64,000 nucleotides of DNA from NCBI GenBank assembly GCA_946885915.1, contig CAMPHF010000002.1:313518-377517 (forward strand). The letters run 5' to 3'. Shown here one piece after another: positions 8,021-16,026 of the stretch. A model generated the notes under the pieces. The model ran no database searches and was not told the DNA's origin. It saw only the letters and a program-made list of their open reading frames with translations. The stretch is from an uncultured Idiomarina sp. GTDB taxonomy: Bacteria; Pseudomonadota; Gammaproteobacteria; Enterobacterales; Alteromonadaceae. The translations under genes were made by a program, and so were the position numbers. The stretch's first letter is position 1. Each line of letters opens with the position of its first letter.

Positions 8021-8512
8021 TTAAAGTAAGCCGCGCTCGGCAAATGACACCGTGGTCTCGCCGACAACGATATGGTCAAGAACCGTGATGTCGACAAGCT
8101 GCAATGCTTGCTTCAGTCTCTCGGTCACGCGCTTATCCGCGTCGGATGGCTCCGGTACGCCCGAAGGATGGTTATGCGAAAAGATAACTGCAGCAGCGTT
8201 AGTTTCAAGCGCAGCTTTTACCACTTCACGGGCATAAACAGGTGCGGCATTTATGGTGCCCTGGAAGAGCTCACGAAACTCAATCAGGCGATGTTGTGAA
8301 TCAAGGAGCATCACGCTGAACACTTCACGCTCCTGATGAGCAAGTTTATATTGAAGGAAGTCTTTGACGTTTTGCGGATTACAATAGGCATCACCACGCT
8401 GGAAGCGCTCTTCAATCAACTGACTGGCGCGATTGAACAGCTCAATCTCGGTCAATCGACGTGTGGTGACATAGTTCTTCTTAGGTTTCGGACAAGGGTT
8501 GTCTGTGTGCAT
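8021..8512 (-). CDS. radC: RadC-like JAB/MPN-domain protein
   Basis: 163-aa short RadC/YeeS-type protein, lacking the helix-hairpin-helix part of chromosomal RadC, as is usual on mobile islands. It has the JAMM metal site [14 protein letters not shown] (H113, H115, D124/D126). JAMM proteins are often zinc proteases; the role of RadC proteins is unsettled, and the old DNA-repair assignment is doubted. Start at 8512, with SD AAAGGA. Its 5' leader is duplicated in front of the LytTR gene at 9216. First gene of a unit with 7525-8010. Confidence 0.88.
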   Translation of the reverse strand: MHTDNPCPKPKKNYVTTRRLTEIELFNRASQLIEERFQRGDAYCNPQNVKDFLQYKLAHQEREVFSVMLLDSQHRLIEFRELFQGTINAAPVYAREVVKAALETNAAAVIFSHNHPSGVPEPSDADKRVTERLKQALQLVDITVLDHIVVGETTVSFAERGLL

Positions 8513-8530
8513 GGTTGAATCCTTTGGTTA

Positions 8531-8563
8531 TGGAAATGCACACAGGTGATATAGGTTTGAGAT
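8531..8563 (-). repeat. Copy 1 of a duplicated 5' leader (upstream of radC)
   Basis: A 33-bp block matching 9650-9682 with only 3 mismatches; core AGGTGATATAGGTTTGA on the plus strand. It sits about 20 bp upstream of the radC start in the same orientation and at the same distance as copy 2 before its open frame. Probably a shared promoter or regulator site. Confidence 0.75.
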
Positions 8564-8591
8564 TTGGTTGAATCGAGCGGCGTAGTCAGTT

Positions 8592-8933
8592 TTATTTTTT
8601 GTACGTTACCGTCAAGGTCCCAGTTACCCTGTTCTTAGCAATCTCGTAATCGGGGTCGTAGGTGACAAGATTGTGGGCTCCCATAAAGGCTGCAGATGCA
8701 ACACCAAATAATGCGGTTGGACCGAAGAATGAACCGGCCATCAGCGTTTTTCTGGCTTTGGAATAGACGCGTGACTTCATTCCCAGATTATCGATGTGCT
8801 TTTCGAGGGTTTCTATGGTTTCAGAAAAGAACAGTTGCGGGACATCATCAATAATGAAGCTATCGTGCTCTTTTAGAAGCTTCAGTAATTGGTCATCTTT
8901 GAGCTGATCAAATTTATAAACGCGAATATCCAT
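8592..8933 (-). CDS. Hypothetical protein with one membrane segment
   Basis: 113 aa. A hydrophilic N-terminal half (DQLKDDQLLKLLKEHDSF) is followed by a glycine/alanine-rich hydrophobic segment (res about 65-90, GSFFGPTALFGVASAAFMGA) and a short tail ending in TVTYKK. It resembles small proteins carried beside RadC on islands, but I cannot name it. Start with GGAG about 11 nt upstream of ATG. It sits upstream of radC on the same strand, separated by 79 bp containing the radC leader. Confidence 0.5.
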   Translation of the reverse strand: MDIRVYKFDQLKDDQLLKLLKEHDSFIIDDVPQLFFSETIETLEKHIDNLGMKSRVYSKARKTLMAGSFFGPTALFGVASAAFMGAHNLVTYDPDYEIAKNRVTGTLTVTYKK

Positions 8934-9215
8934 GTGTGTTGTTCTCCGTATGATGGAAGATTCAAGCCTGAGCTTTCCACAAGCGGTCGCACAAAAGTCG
9001 GGTTAGTGATGAACCTTCGAAAAAATAGGGTTAAAGCGGGTAAAGGCGGGATGGGATAGCTTTATTGATGGAAAGGCCCGCTCCGTGGTTGGGGCGAGCT
9101 TGACTGGCGGGATTCGCTTAAGTTCTGCAGGCTCCATATAGATACAGTCGATCGCTGTGTCATTGGTGTTCAAGGGATGGATGTTTGGGATAAAACAGAA
9201 GTGGTATTTGATGAA

Positions 9216-9578
9216 TTAATCGTCAGAGGTGTCATTTGCGGTAAGGTTAAGACCGTTCATCAACTCGGCTTTAAACTGAGCACCAATTGGCAATTGTTGT
9301 CCGTCAGCCATGACACACTCGGTGTATCGGCCCAGTTCACTTTGCACTAGCTTTAAGTGATGCAGATTGATGACGTGACTGCGGTGGATCTGCACAAATT
9401 GCTCGGGCATGCGACGCAACAGTGATTGCAGGGTTGCCCGGTGTAGCAATCGCCCTTCTTCGAAAAAGATCTCAACGTAATTACCGGCGGCACGGAGAGA
9501 AATAATCTCTGCGACTCGAATAACGGTAATCGTTCCAGGTTCAGTTTTAACGGCAATCAGATCGTAAGGATTAATCAT
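9216..9578 (-). CDS. LytTR-domain DNA-binding regulator
   Basis: 120 aa from ATG 9578 (MINPYDLIAVK), essentially one LytTR DNA-binding domain: VIRVAEIISLRAAGNYVEIFF, then LHRATLQSLLRRMPEQFVQIHRSHVINL and the ending LPIGAQFKAEL. No receiver domain is present, so it is a stand-alone LytTR regulator. The frame is open up to 9698, but the ribosome site GAAGGAG (9638-9644) is placed for a GTG at 9630 in another frame. That small frame (9571-9630) ends overlapping this ATG (ATGATTAA), so translation is probably coupled. An alternative is that this gene is a frameshifted remnant of a longer protein started at 9630. Confidence 0.75.
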   Translation of the reverse strand: MINPYDLIAVKTEPGTITVIRVAEIISLRAAGNYVEIFFEEGRLLHRATLQSLLRRMPEQFVQIHRSHVINLHHLKLVQSELGRYTECVMADGQQLPIGAQFKAELMNGLNLTANDTSDD

Positions 9579-9630
9579 CAGCGGCACCCCGCCCTGACGA
9601 TATCGCTTGATAGGTAGATGAACTGTGCAC
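9571..9630 (-). CDS. Possible 19-aa leader peptide coupled to the LytTR gene
   Basis: GTG at 9630, 7 nt after a strong GAAGGAG Shine-Dalgarno (9638-9644), opens a 19-codon frame (VHSSSTYQAISS...) whose TAA overlaps the LytTR ATG by 8 bases. The start aligns with that of radC across the duplicated leader. It could be a translational-coupling leader or the relic 5' end of a gene. Confidence 0.4.
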   Translation of the reverse strand: MHSSSTYQAISSGRGAADD

Positions 9631-9649
9631 TGGTTGTCTCCTTCAATAG

Positions 9650-9682
9650 TGGCAATGCACAGAGGTGATATAGGTTTGAAAT
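9650..9682 (-). repeat. Copy 2 of the duplicated 5' leader (upstream of LytTR unit)
   Basis: It matches 8531-8563 with 3 mismatches over 33 bp, including ATGCACA-AGGTGATATAGGTTTGA. On the transcribed minus strand it lies about 20 bp upstream of the GTG at 9630, mirroring the radC arrangement. Confidence 0.75.
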
Positions 9683-9881
9683 CCTGCCAAACCGGCAAGC
9701 GCTGCTATTAAAAATACACTGCGCTTCGCTATCTGATGTCCCTATCACGTTAGCTATCCAATTACGTTACTTACTAAACATTGTGTCAAATGACGCCAAT
9801 GCTGGCGCTAAATGTCATGAGCGAATCAATTTTCATGACCAGCTTTGTTTCTGGCGTGACCAAACTCAGGAGAACTTAACT

Positions 9882-10511
9882 ATGGCCATTCAACGATTCG
9901 AAGCCCGTCATATCGATATTATTCATCGCGCATTTCACGGTGAAAGTGCTGCACCTTATTGCATGGACCTTATGAACCAATTTCATAGCGGCGTTGCGTT
10001 GTGGATGCCAGCGGACGAGCACGGCTGCATAAAACTGGCTGCGGTGTATGCCACCCAGCTATATCTCGCTAAACCATATGGTCAACAAACCGCCGATACC
10101 GCCATGGTAACCGCATTAGTTTTGTTGCGTTTATGCGGGGTAACCATTGAAGCAGGCGATAATCATGATTTATATGACCATTTGCGCACCCAGCCGGGTA
10201 GAAGCGACTACATGATCACACTCATGAATTGCGTGGAGGATATTAACTGGCCGCATCCTGAGAACGTGATTAGCCGACTGGATATTTTCGGAGTGGAGCG
10301 TGAACTTGGCAATCTTGATAGCCCAGAGATGCAGCATATGCTGGCTGACGAAGCCCGCGCTATCGCACAAAATTATCTGATTAACCCACTATACGGTGCT
10401 GAGCCACGAAAGGCATGGCAGCCCAGCGCTGACGAACGTTATGAGCAAGAGGAATATGAGATACAGCGGTATGGTCGCGTGGTAAGCCAAAGGGAAGGTA
10501 ACTGGTGGTGA
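9882..10511 (+). CDS. Hypothetical island protein
   Basis: 209 aa from the ATG at 9882 with SD CAGGAG; an in-frame upstream start at 9783 lacks a ribosome site. It is soluble and rich in His, Asp and aromatic residues, with a helical core (AAVYATQLYLAKPYGQQTADTA) and a charged C-terminus (ADERYEQEEYEIQRY). I recognise no family. It is divergent from the LytTR gene and followed 59 bp later by an AlpA-like regulator on the same strand, so they may form one unit. Confidence 0.5.
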   Translation: MAIQRFEARHIDIIHRAFHGESAAPYCMDLMNQFHSGVALWMPADEHGCIKLAAVYATQLYLAKPYGQQTADTAMVTALVLLRLCGVTIEAGDNHDLYDHLRTQPGRSDYMITLMNCVEDINWPHPENVISRLDIFGVERELGNLDSPEMQHMLADEARAIAQNYLINPLYGAEPRKAWQPSADERYEQEEYEIQRYGRVVSQREGNWW

Positions 10512-10570
10512 ATATGTAAAAACATACAGGCACGGCCAATCGCATGACGAACTAAGACAGGAGACACGTC

Positions 10571-10771
10571 ATGCGATTAATCAGACTACCTCAAGTAAAA
10601 GACATGACAGGGCTTGGCCGCTCATCAGTGTATAAATTAATGGCTGAGAACAGCTTCCCTAAACCAGTCACGCTTATTGGCCGGGCAAGTGCCTGGGTTG
10701 AGGGTGAAGTGATTGAGTGGATAGAGGAGCGTGTTGCGGAGCGGGACGGGTGTGACGTTTTGCGTACGTAA
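10571..10771 (+). CDS. AlpA-family excisionase/transcriptional regulator
   Basis: 66-aa MerR-like winged helix: RLPQVKDMTGLGRSSVYKLMAENSFPKPVTLIGRASAWVEGEVIEWIEERV, the standard AlpA pattern (res 4-55). AlpA proteins activate integrase or act as directionality factors in P4-like satellites. SD ACAGGAG before ATG. It lies before the defence operon and could control island excision; this role is inferred from the family. Confidence 0.9.
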   Translation: MRLIRLPQVKDMTGLGRSSVYKLMAENSFPKPVTLIGRASAWVEGEVIEWIEERVAERDGCDVLRT

Positions 10772-11149
10772 GCAAGTGGTTAGATAGCTCTGAAGCTTTC
10801 TGGTTTAGATGAGCCTTTGACGTATTGCTGGTCACATTTATGTATCAAGTTGGCCTATGCTAGGTGGATGTTGTAATCAAATAAAATAACAAGTAATTTA
10901 GCCTTAATTATGCGTAGGAAATAGACTATTGGGTTAATAGAACACCATACATGGAAGGTTAATTGTGTACAAAAAAAACAAAATTTGTCGTTATTTAAGA
11001 AAGATGCCAGTCTCAGATCCTTTGCTTTTATTCTTGTGTCATAGCGAGCGATGGAGAAAAAACCTAACGCAAACATTAAAAAATATTGATAGGTGTAACC
11101 CAGCTAGCCGGTGCTTAAAAGTTTTATCAGCAAGCGGAAAGGCCTTTAC
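10772..11149. other. Spacer and promoter region of the DISARM-like operon
   Basis: 378 bp without a convincing gene. A 62-codon open frame at 10965 starts without a good ribosome site and has an unlikely composition. AT-rich tracts at 10875-10990 probably include the operon promoter; I cannot assign -35/-10 boxes with confidence. Confidence 0.4.
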
Positions 11150-12754
11150 ATGAAGATTGTTCCTTCTTACATCTGGGAACAAACTGAGCCGAGAAACAAG
11201 GCTGAGCACAGTATCTTTGAACTTCTGAGCGCACTAAACCTCCCAGAAAAGAGTGCGGCGTTACATAGCCTAAATTTAAGGGGAGACAAAAAGCAAAGCT
11301 GGTATGAGATTGATTTCTTGGTCATAACCGAATCTTGTATATATGGAATCGAGGTGAAAACTGGCTTTCTCTCCAGTCGGGATGGAGAGTGGCGGGTTCA
11401 CAAGTCGAATATGGATATCGCGTACAAGAAAAAAAAATCTCCTTATATCCAAGCTAAGGACGCTACTCTTTGCTGGCGAGATCAATGGCTTTTCAAAAAA
11501 TTTCCTGAATTCAGAGGTAGAATTGATTGCGTCTATATGGTCGCATTACTTCAAAATGACGAGGTAAGTTTGCGCGAAATGAATTCGCCAGAGTTGCCTC
11601 GTGAGGTTGTGCTTGGATGCGATGAATTCACAGTCGAGGGTTTGAAGAAGCGCTTAAAAAATGTGAGAGATTATCATCTCGAGCCTACAAAGAGAGGACC
11701 GAAAAGGTCAGGTATATCGAGAGAAGAAGTTGAATTCATCGTAAGCAAATTAAGGCCAAACCTAGAGCAATCTTACCCGACGGGAGTGAGAAACTTCCTC
11801 CTAAAGAATCAACATGAGCTTACGAACGAACAATATAAACTCATGGATGCATTGGAAAGTTTCGACCGCTTGGTAATCGATGGAGGTGCAGGCACTGGGA
11901 AAACTTTTGTCTTGACGCACTTAGTTCGGAAAGATGTCCTTCAGAGCAAGACAGTTCTAATTTTAACACGTCCAGAAAAACTGCGCTCTAAACTGAAGCT
12001 ATTACTCGACAATGTAGATGTTTGTATAGCCGGACCGGAAGAGTTATCCAAAATTGAAGATAATCAGTTTGACACTCTTTACATAGATGAAGGACAAGAC
12101 TTGTGCGATGAGAAGACAATTTTCGAACTGGATAAAAAACTTAAGGGGGGATTGGAGAAGTCCCGATGGCGTTGGTTCGGTGATTTTCAAAATCAACTGG
12201 GGTCTAAACTCCAGGTGTCCGAGGAAATATTTGATTTTTTAAAGGGACTCACCGGGAACAGTTCTTTATACCTTTTGAAACGAAATGTGAGGAATACTCC
12301 GAATGTTGTCCGATGGTTGGAGGCTATCTGTCAAGCGCGAATGGGAGAGACCGTTATGGCAGGTGTGGGGCCGGAAGTTCTTATTGAGAATGAGTGCAGT
12401 TTTTCTACTCTGTTAGAAAATGTGAAGGCTAATCCCGTTCTAGATAGTTCGCTTATCGAGTCTACGGTAATTATTTACCCGGAGGAATTTTTTGCTGAGT
12501 TCAAAGCAAGTTCTCTCGGTAAGGAAGTCGTCAGTAGAAATATTTTGACAAGCGATTCAGAGAGCTTCAAAGGGCTTGAATCTGAAGTGGTGTACGTTTG
12601 GGTTCCTCGGCAGATAGAAGATTTGGACTTAAAAGATTACTTATATAAAAGCGTTTCTCGAGCACGAGCAATATGTTTTGTTATTGCGAAAGATAAAAAG
12701 TCATTAATGAAGCAAGCCATAAGGTTGCAGGAATCAAATAATGAACCGAGCTAA
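11150..12754 (+). CDS. NERD nuclease-like domain fused to SF1 (UvrD-like) helicase
   Basis: 534 aa from ATG 11150 (MKIVPSYIWEQ), preceded by GGAAAGG. The N-terminal NERD domain (about 10-115) shows EIDFLVI followed by GIEVKTG, the D...ExK-like core. A C-terminal UvrD-type SF1 ATPase follows: Walker A GGAGTGKT, Walker B LYIDEGQDL, RWFGDFQNQ (motif III), LLKRNVRNT (IV), SESFKGLESEVVYVW (V) and YKSVSRARA (VI). Its 3' end overlaps the DrmA-like gene by 14 bp, so it belongs to the operon. It is not a classical DISARM component; nucleic-acid loading or cleavage is inferred. Confidence 0.85.
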   Translation: MKIVPSYIWEQTEPRNKAEHSIFELLSALNLPEKSAALHSLNLRGDKKQSWYEIDFLVITESCIYGIEVKTGFLSSRDGEWRVHKSNMDIAYKKKKSPYIQAKDATLCWRDQWLFKKFPEFRGRIDCVYMVALLQNDEVSLREMNSPELPREVVLGCDEFTVEGLKKRLKNVRDYHLEPTKRGPKRSGISREEVEFIVSKLRPNLEQSYPTGVRNFLLKNQHELTNEQYKLMDALESFDRLVIDGGAGTGKTFVLTHLVRKDVLQSKTVLILTRPEKLRSKLKLLLDNVDVCIAGPEELSKIEDNQFDTLYIDEGQDLCDEKTIFELDKKLKGGLEKSRWRWFGDFQNQLGSKLQVSEEIFDFLKGLTGNSSLYLLKRNVRNTPNVVRWLEAICQARMGETVMAGVGPEVLIENECSFSTLLENVKANPVLDSSLIESTVIIYPEEFFAEFKASSLGKEVVSRNILTSDSESFKGLESEVVYVWVPRQIEDLDLKDYLYKSVSRARAICFVIAKDKKSLMKQAIRLQESNNEPS

Positions 12755-15700
12755 TATACGAGACAGAATTTCTGAAGAAATCAAGAGCTTGCTGATTGGT
12801 CCCTATGATGGAGTGAATGAAGTAGTCTCGGGTCGTCTCTCTCTGCGGTACCTTGCGGGCATTCTATACCCAGTTGGTTCAACACGCGGACAACTTCAGC
12901 AAGAGGTGACTCCAGAGTCTGCGGACTCCGGAGGAAGTGATGAGTTCTCTGCAGACTTAGAGAATCCACTCTCTCTCGCAAACGAGATGCTTCCGTCATC
13001 AGTTGCCATCTCTTTTTGTACTCATAAAGGCTCAGAAGTAGTCGTTGAAGCTAGTGGCGGGAAGTATGAACTAAAGGAAAAATCGCCCCAGAAATGGGAA
13101 AGACATCGACTGCCAGATAGCCAATTGATAATCAATACTGAACAAAGCCAGAGATTCGATGCTCTTGGCGGTGCTTGTGAAATTAGGGTCGCTCGGAGAC
13201 AGTCCAGTTTTAGCTCGAACATAGAGATTGTTACTGTTGCTTTGTTGAACGCTCATAAGACAAACGATAAAGAAAACGTTGAAGAAAGAAAAAATATCGA
13301 GAAGCGAGTTTATCAAGTCGGCCTTTCTTGTAAAGCTTCGGGGGGCATTCTGCCATATGAAGATGTAAGTTACAGAATTAACGATTTGGAAGAGGAAGTA
13401 TTAGCGCTTCAATATTCGAAGAACTCTGTTTTTGCTGTTGGCCATGGAGCCTCCGTTTCTTGGGAGAGTGATGGGAAAATAGCCGAGTCTGTCAGTATCG
13501 ACTATTCACCGTCTGCTCGTGTCTATAGGCCGCTATTTGATAGCCTTAAGTTAGACGATGGCAGAGAATTTGATTCAACAGAAGTTCTCCGGCTTGGTTA
13601 TCTTGCATCCTCCGGCACTTCAAAAAGTGATATAGTTTTAAAGCTTAGAGAGTTCGTTGATTTCTATGGAGAATGGATTGAGCTTCAAAAGGTAATTACA
13701 GTTTCATCAAAGTATAAAAGATCACGGGACCATCTGATATCTGCAATGTCGGAGTGTTTCATGAGAATGCATCGTAGCGTTGACCTGTTAGAGCAGAGGG
13801 ACGACTGCTGGCGAGCATTTCAGCTTGCGAACGCTGCAATGTTAGTACAAATGGATCAGAATGATAGGATCAATACATTACGAGCATCCAGAAGCCGCGA
13901 AGGAAAAAATTGGCCAATTCCTGCCGATGAGGCAGTAGATCCAGGCGCCGATACGATTCCATGCCATCTTTCTAATCGCTGGCGACCGTTCCAGTTGGCT
14001 TTCTTTCTTCTGACAATGTTTGATCTCGAATATCCAGACAGAAAGGGCGCAGATACCGTAGATTTGATTTGGTTCTCTACGGGGGGAGGAAAGACAGAAG
14101 CTTATCTTTTATTGGCAGCCTACGAACTAATCCGGAGACGACACCGGTTCACTGATGCAGATATTGGGAGTGGAACTGGAGTGATCACACGTTACACTCT
14201 TCGTTTCCTTACTGCCGATCAATTCGCACGGACCGGGTCATTGATTTGCGCTCTGGAGAAGTTGCGGCAGTCCGGTAAATACCAGCTAGGAGAAGTTCCT
14301 TTTTCCTTGGGTCTATATGCTGGCGGTTCGGTTTCCTACAACAAAATAAGTGACGCTGAACAAGCGATATCCAAACTTCAGGATAATCCTGCAGAGGACC
14401 ACCTTTTTCAGCTTGATTACTGTCCCAATTGCGGCACATCTTTACTACCTGACAAACCAAAGTTTGATAAGAACGGGGAACCGGACTTCTCTCAAATAGG
14501 TTATTCAATTGTTGAAGACCAAGTTCACGTTCGTTGCACAAATGATGCCTGCCAGTTTTCAAACCCTATAGGTTTACCCATAAAGACCGTCGATGAGGAT
14601 ATTTTTAAGACTCCGCCGAGTTTTCTTCTCGGTACAGTCGACAAGTTTGCAAATTTCGCTTTCGGTAAAAGAGAGGGAAGCATCTTCAAGGGAGCAGATG
14701 GCAAAAAAGCACCACCCACCTTGATAATTCAAGACGAGTTGCATCTGATATCAGGCCCACTTGGCACAATAGCTGCGGTATATGAGAGTGCCTTCGACGC
14801 TATAATCAGATTCCAAAATCGAGCATTAGGATTTGGGGAGCTAGGACCGAAGTACATTGCATCAAGTGCGACAGTTCGCGATTCTGACACCCAGATACAG
14901 CGTCTCCTAGGTAGAGGTTCAGCAATATTTCCCCCTCGAGGAATCTCCGCGACCGACTCCTTCTTTTCCAAGGAAGACAATGACATTGAAGGTTCACGTC
15001 TTTACATGGGGATTATGGCTCAAGGTTTGAACTCAACCTCTGCAGCCCACTGGACTGCCGCAGCGATGCTGCAAGCAGTCCGAGGTTACTGTGATATAAA
15101 TGCATTGAATGCCGAAGACATCGACTTTCTATGGTCATTGGTCTGCTATTGCAATAGCAAACGAGAACTGGGACTTATCAATGCGTCAACAAATGACGAA
15201 ATTCTTTCGAGGATGCGCGTATATCGGGCGATTCAAGGTTTGGATGAGACTGATATAAAAGAACTTCGCAAAGAAGAAGTGAGTAGTCAGGGTGTGAAGA
15301 GTATTGCAGCAACTCGGGGAAATCTCCTAATACCACTGTCAGATAATCACGATACACCGGTCAGAGACTTTATTCCGGCAACTAACATGATTTCTGTCGG
15401 TGTGGACATTGATCGACTTGGCGCGATGATGATTAATGGGCAACCTAAAACCACGGCTGAGTATATTCAAGCGTCGTCGCGAGTTGGCCGAGCCCCCTCA
15501 AAGAAAGGTCCTGGGTTGGTCTTGACTCTTTATTCACCTTCTAAACCCCGGGACAGAAGCCATTACGAGCATTTCAGAGCTTATCATGAAACTCTTTACC
15601 GACTTGTCGAGCCTACAAGCGTGACACCGGGTAGTGAACAGGCGCTTGAACGCGCTTTGCATGCCGCGATTATTATTTCTTTAAGGCATTCCATTTCGGG

Positions 15701-16022
15701 ATTAAATAATCATCCGAGAGTGACTTCGTTCGAAGAACCAGAAACGAAAAAGATATTAGACCTGCTAAAGGAAAGACTACTTGCCTCTTATCCCAACCCT
15801 CTACATCAATCTCACGAAAGACAAACGATCTTGCGAATTTATGATCGCGTAATAGATCGCTGGCTTGATCTATCCGGTGAGTTTACTGATCTTGTCTATT
15901 ACTCTAAGAGCAGGGGCGATCATGCCCTGATGAGCGATTTTTCTGCAAAACGTTCGTCTGGATTCCCCACAATGCGCTCAATGAGATCTGTAGATGTATC
16001 AATTCCAATGAAATTTAGGTGA
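12741..16022 (+). CDS. drmA: DrmA-like SF2 helicase (DISARM-type)
   Basis: 1093-aa helicase. Motif I is FSTGGGKTEAYL (about res 446-457), motif II IIQDELHLIS (DELH, about 660-668), and motif VI AEYIQASSRVGRAP (about 907-920). A cysteine cluster CPNC...C...C (about 559-600) inserted between motifs I and II is probably a zinc site. This DELH / ASSRVGR helicase next to a DUF1998 protein is the DrmA-DrmB core of DISARM, in which DrmAB recognises and translocates on incoming DNA. It overlaps the upstream NERD-helicase gene and sits 4 bp before drmB. The DISARM-like call rests on motifs and context; Druantia DruE is a more distant alternative. Confidence 0.85.
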   Translation: MNRANIRDRISEEIKSLLIGPYDGVNEVVSGRLSLRYLAGILYPVGSTRGQLQQEVTPESADSGGSDEFSADLENPLSLANEMLPSSVAISFCTHKGSEVVVEASGGKYELKEKSPQKWERHRLPDSQLIINTEQSQRFDALGGACEIRVARRQSSFSSNIEIVTVALLNAHKTNDKENVEERKNIEKRVYQVGLSCKASGGILPYEDVSYRINDLEEEVLALQYSKNSVFAVGHGASVSWESDGKIAESVSIDYSPSARVYRPLFDSLKLDDGREFDSTEVLRLGYLASSGTSKSDIVLKLREFVDFYGEWIELQKVITVSSKYKRSRDHLISAMSECFMRMHRSVDLLEQRDDCWRAFQLANAAMLVQMDQNDRINTLRASRSREGKNWPIPADEAVDPGADTIPCHLSNRWRPFQLAFFLLTMFDLEYPDRKGADTVDLIWFSTGGGKTEAYLLLAAYELIRRRHRFTDADIGSGTGVITRYTLRFLTADQFARTGSLICALEKLRQSGKYQLGEVPFSLGLYAGGSVSYNKISDAEQAISKLQDNPAEDHLFQLDYCPNCGTSLLPDKPKFDKNGEPDFSQIGYSIVEDQVHVRCTNDACQFSNPIGLPIKTVDEDIFKTPPSFLLGTVDKFANFAFGKREGSIFKGADGKKAPPTLIIQDELHLISGPLGTIAAVYESAFDAIIRFQNRALGFGELGPKYIASSATVRDSDTQIQRLLGRGSAIFPPRGISATDSFFSKEDNDIEGSRLYMGIMAQGLNSTSAAHWTAAAMLQAVRGYCDINALNAEDIDFLWSLVCYCNSKRELGLINASTNDEILSRMRVYRAIQGLDETDIKELRKEEVSSQGVKSIAATRGNLLIPLSDNHDTPVRDFIPATNMISVGVDIDRLGAMMINGQPKTTAEYIQASSRVGRAPSKKGPGLVLTLYSPSKPRDRSHYEHFRAYHETLYRLVEPTSVTPGSEQALERALHAAIIISLRHSISGLNNHPRVTSFEEPETKKILDLLKERLLASYPNPLHQSHERQTILRIYDRVIDRWLDLSGEFTDLVYYSKSRGDHALMSDFSAKRSSGFPTMRSMRSVDVSIPMKFR

Positions 16023-16026
16023 CGAG

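Noticed and set aside
10965..11153. Possible 62-codon gene before the NERD-helicase
   Set aside because: No good ribosome site, odd composition, and it overlaps the probable operon promoter and start.
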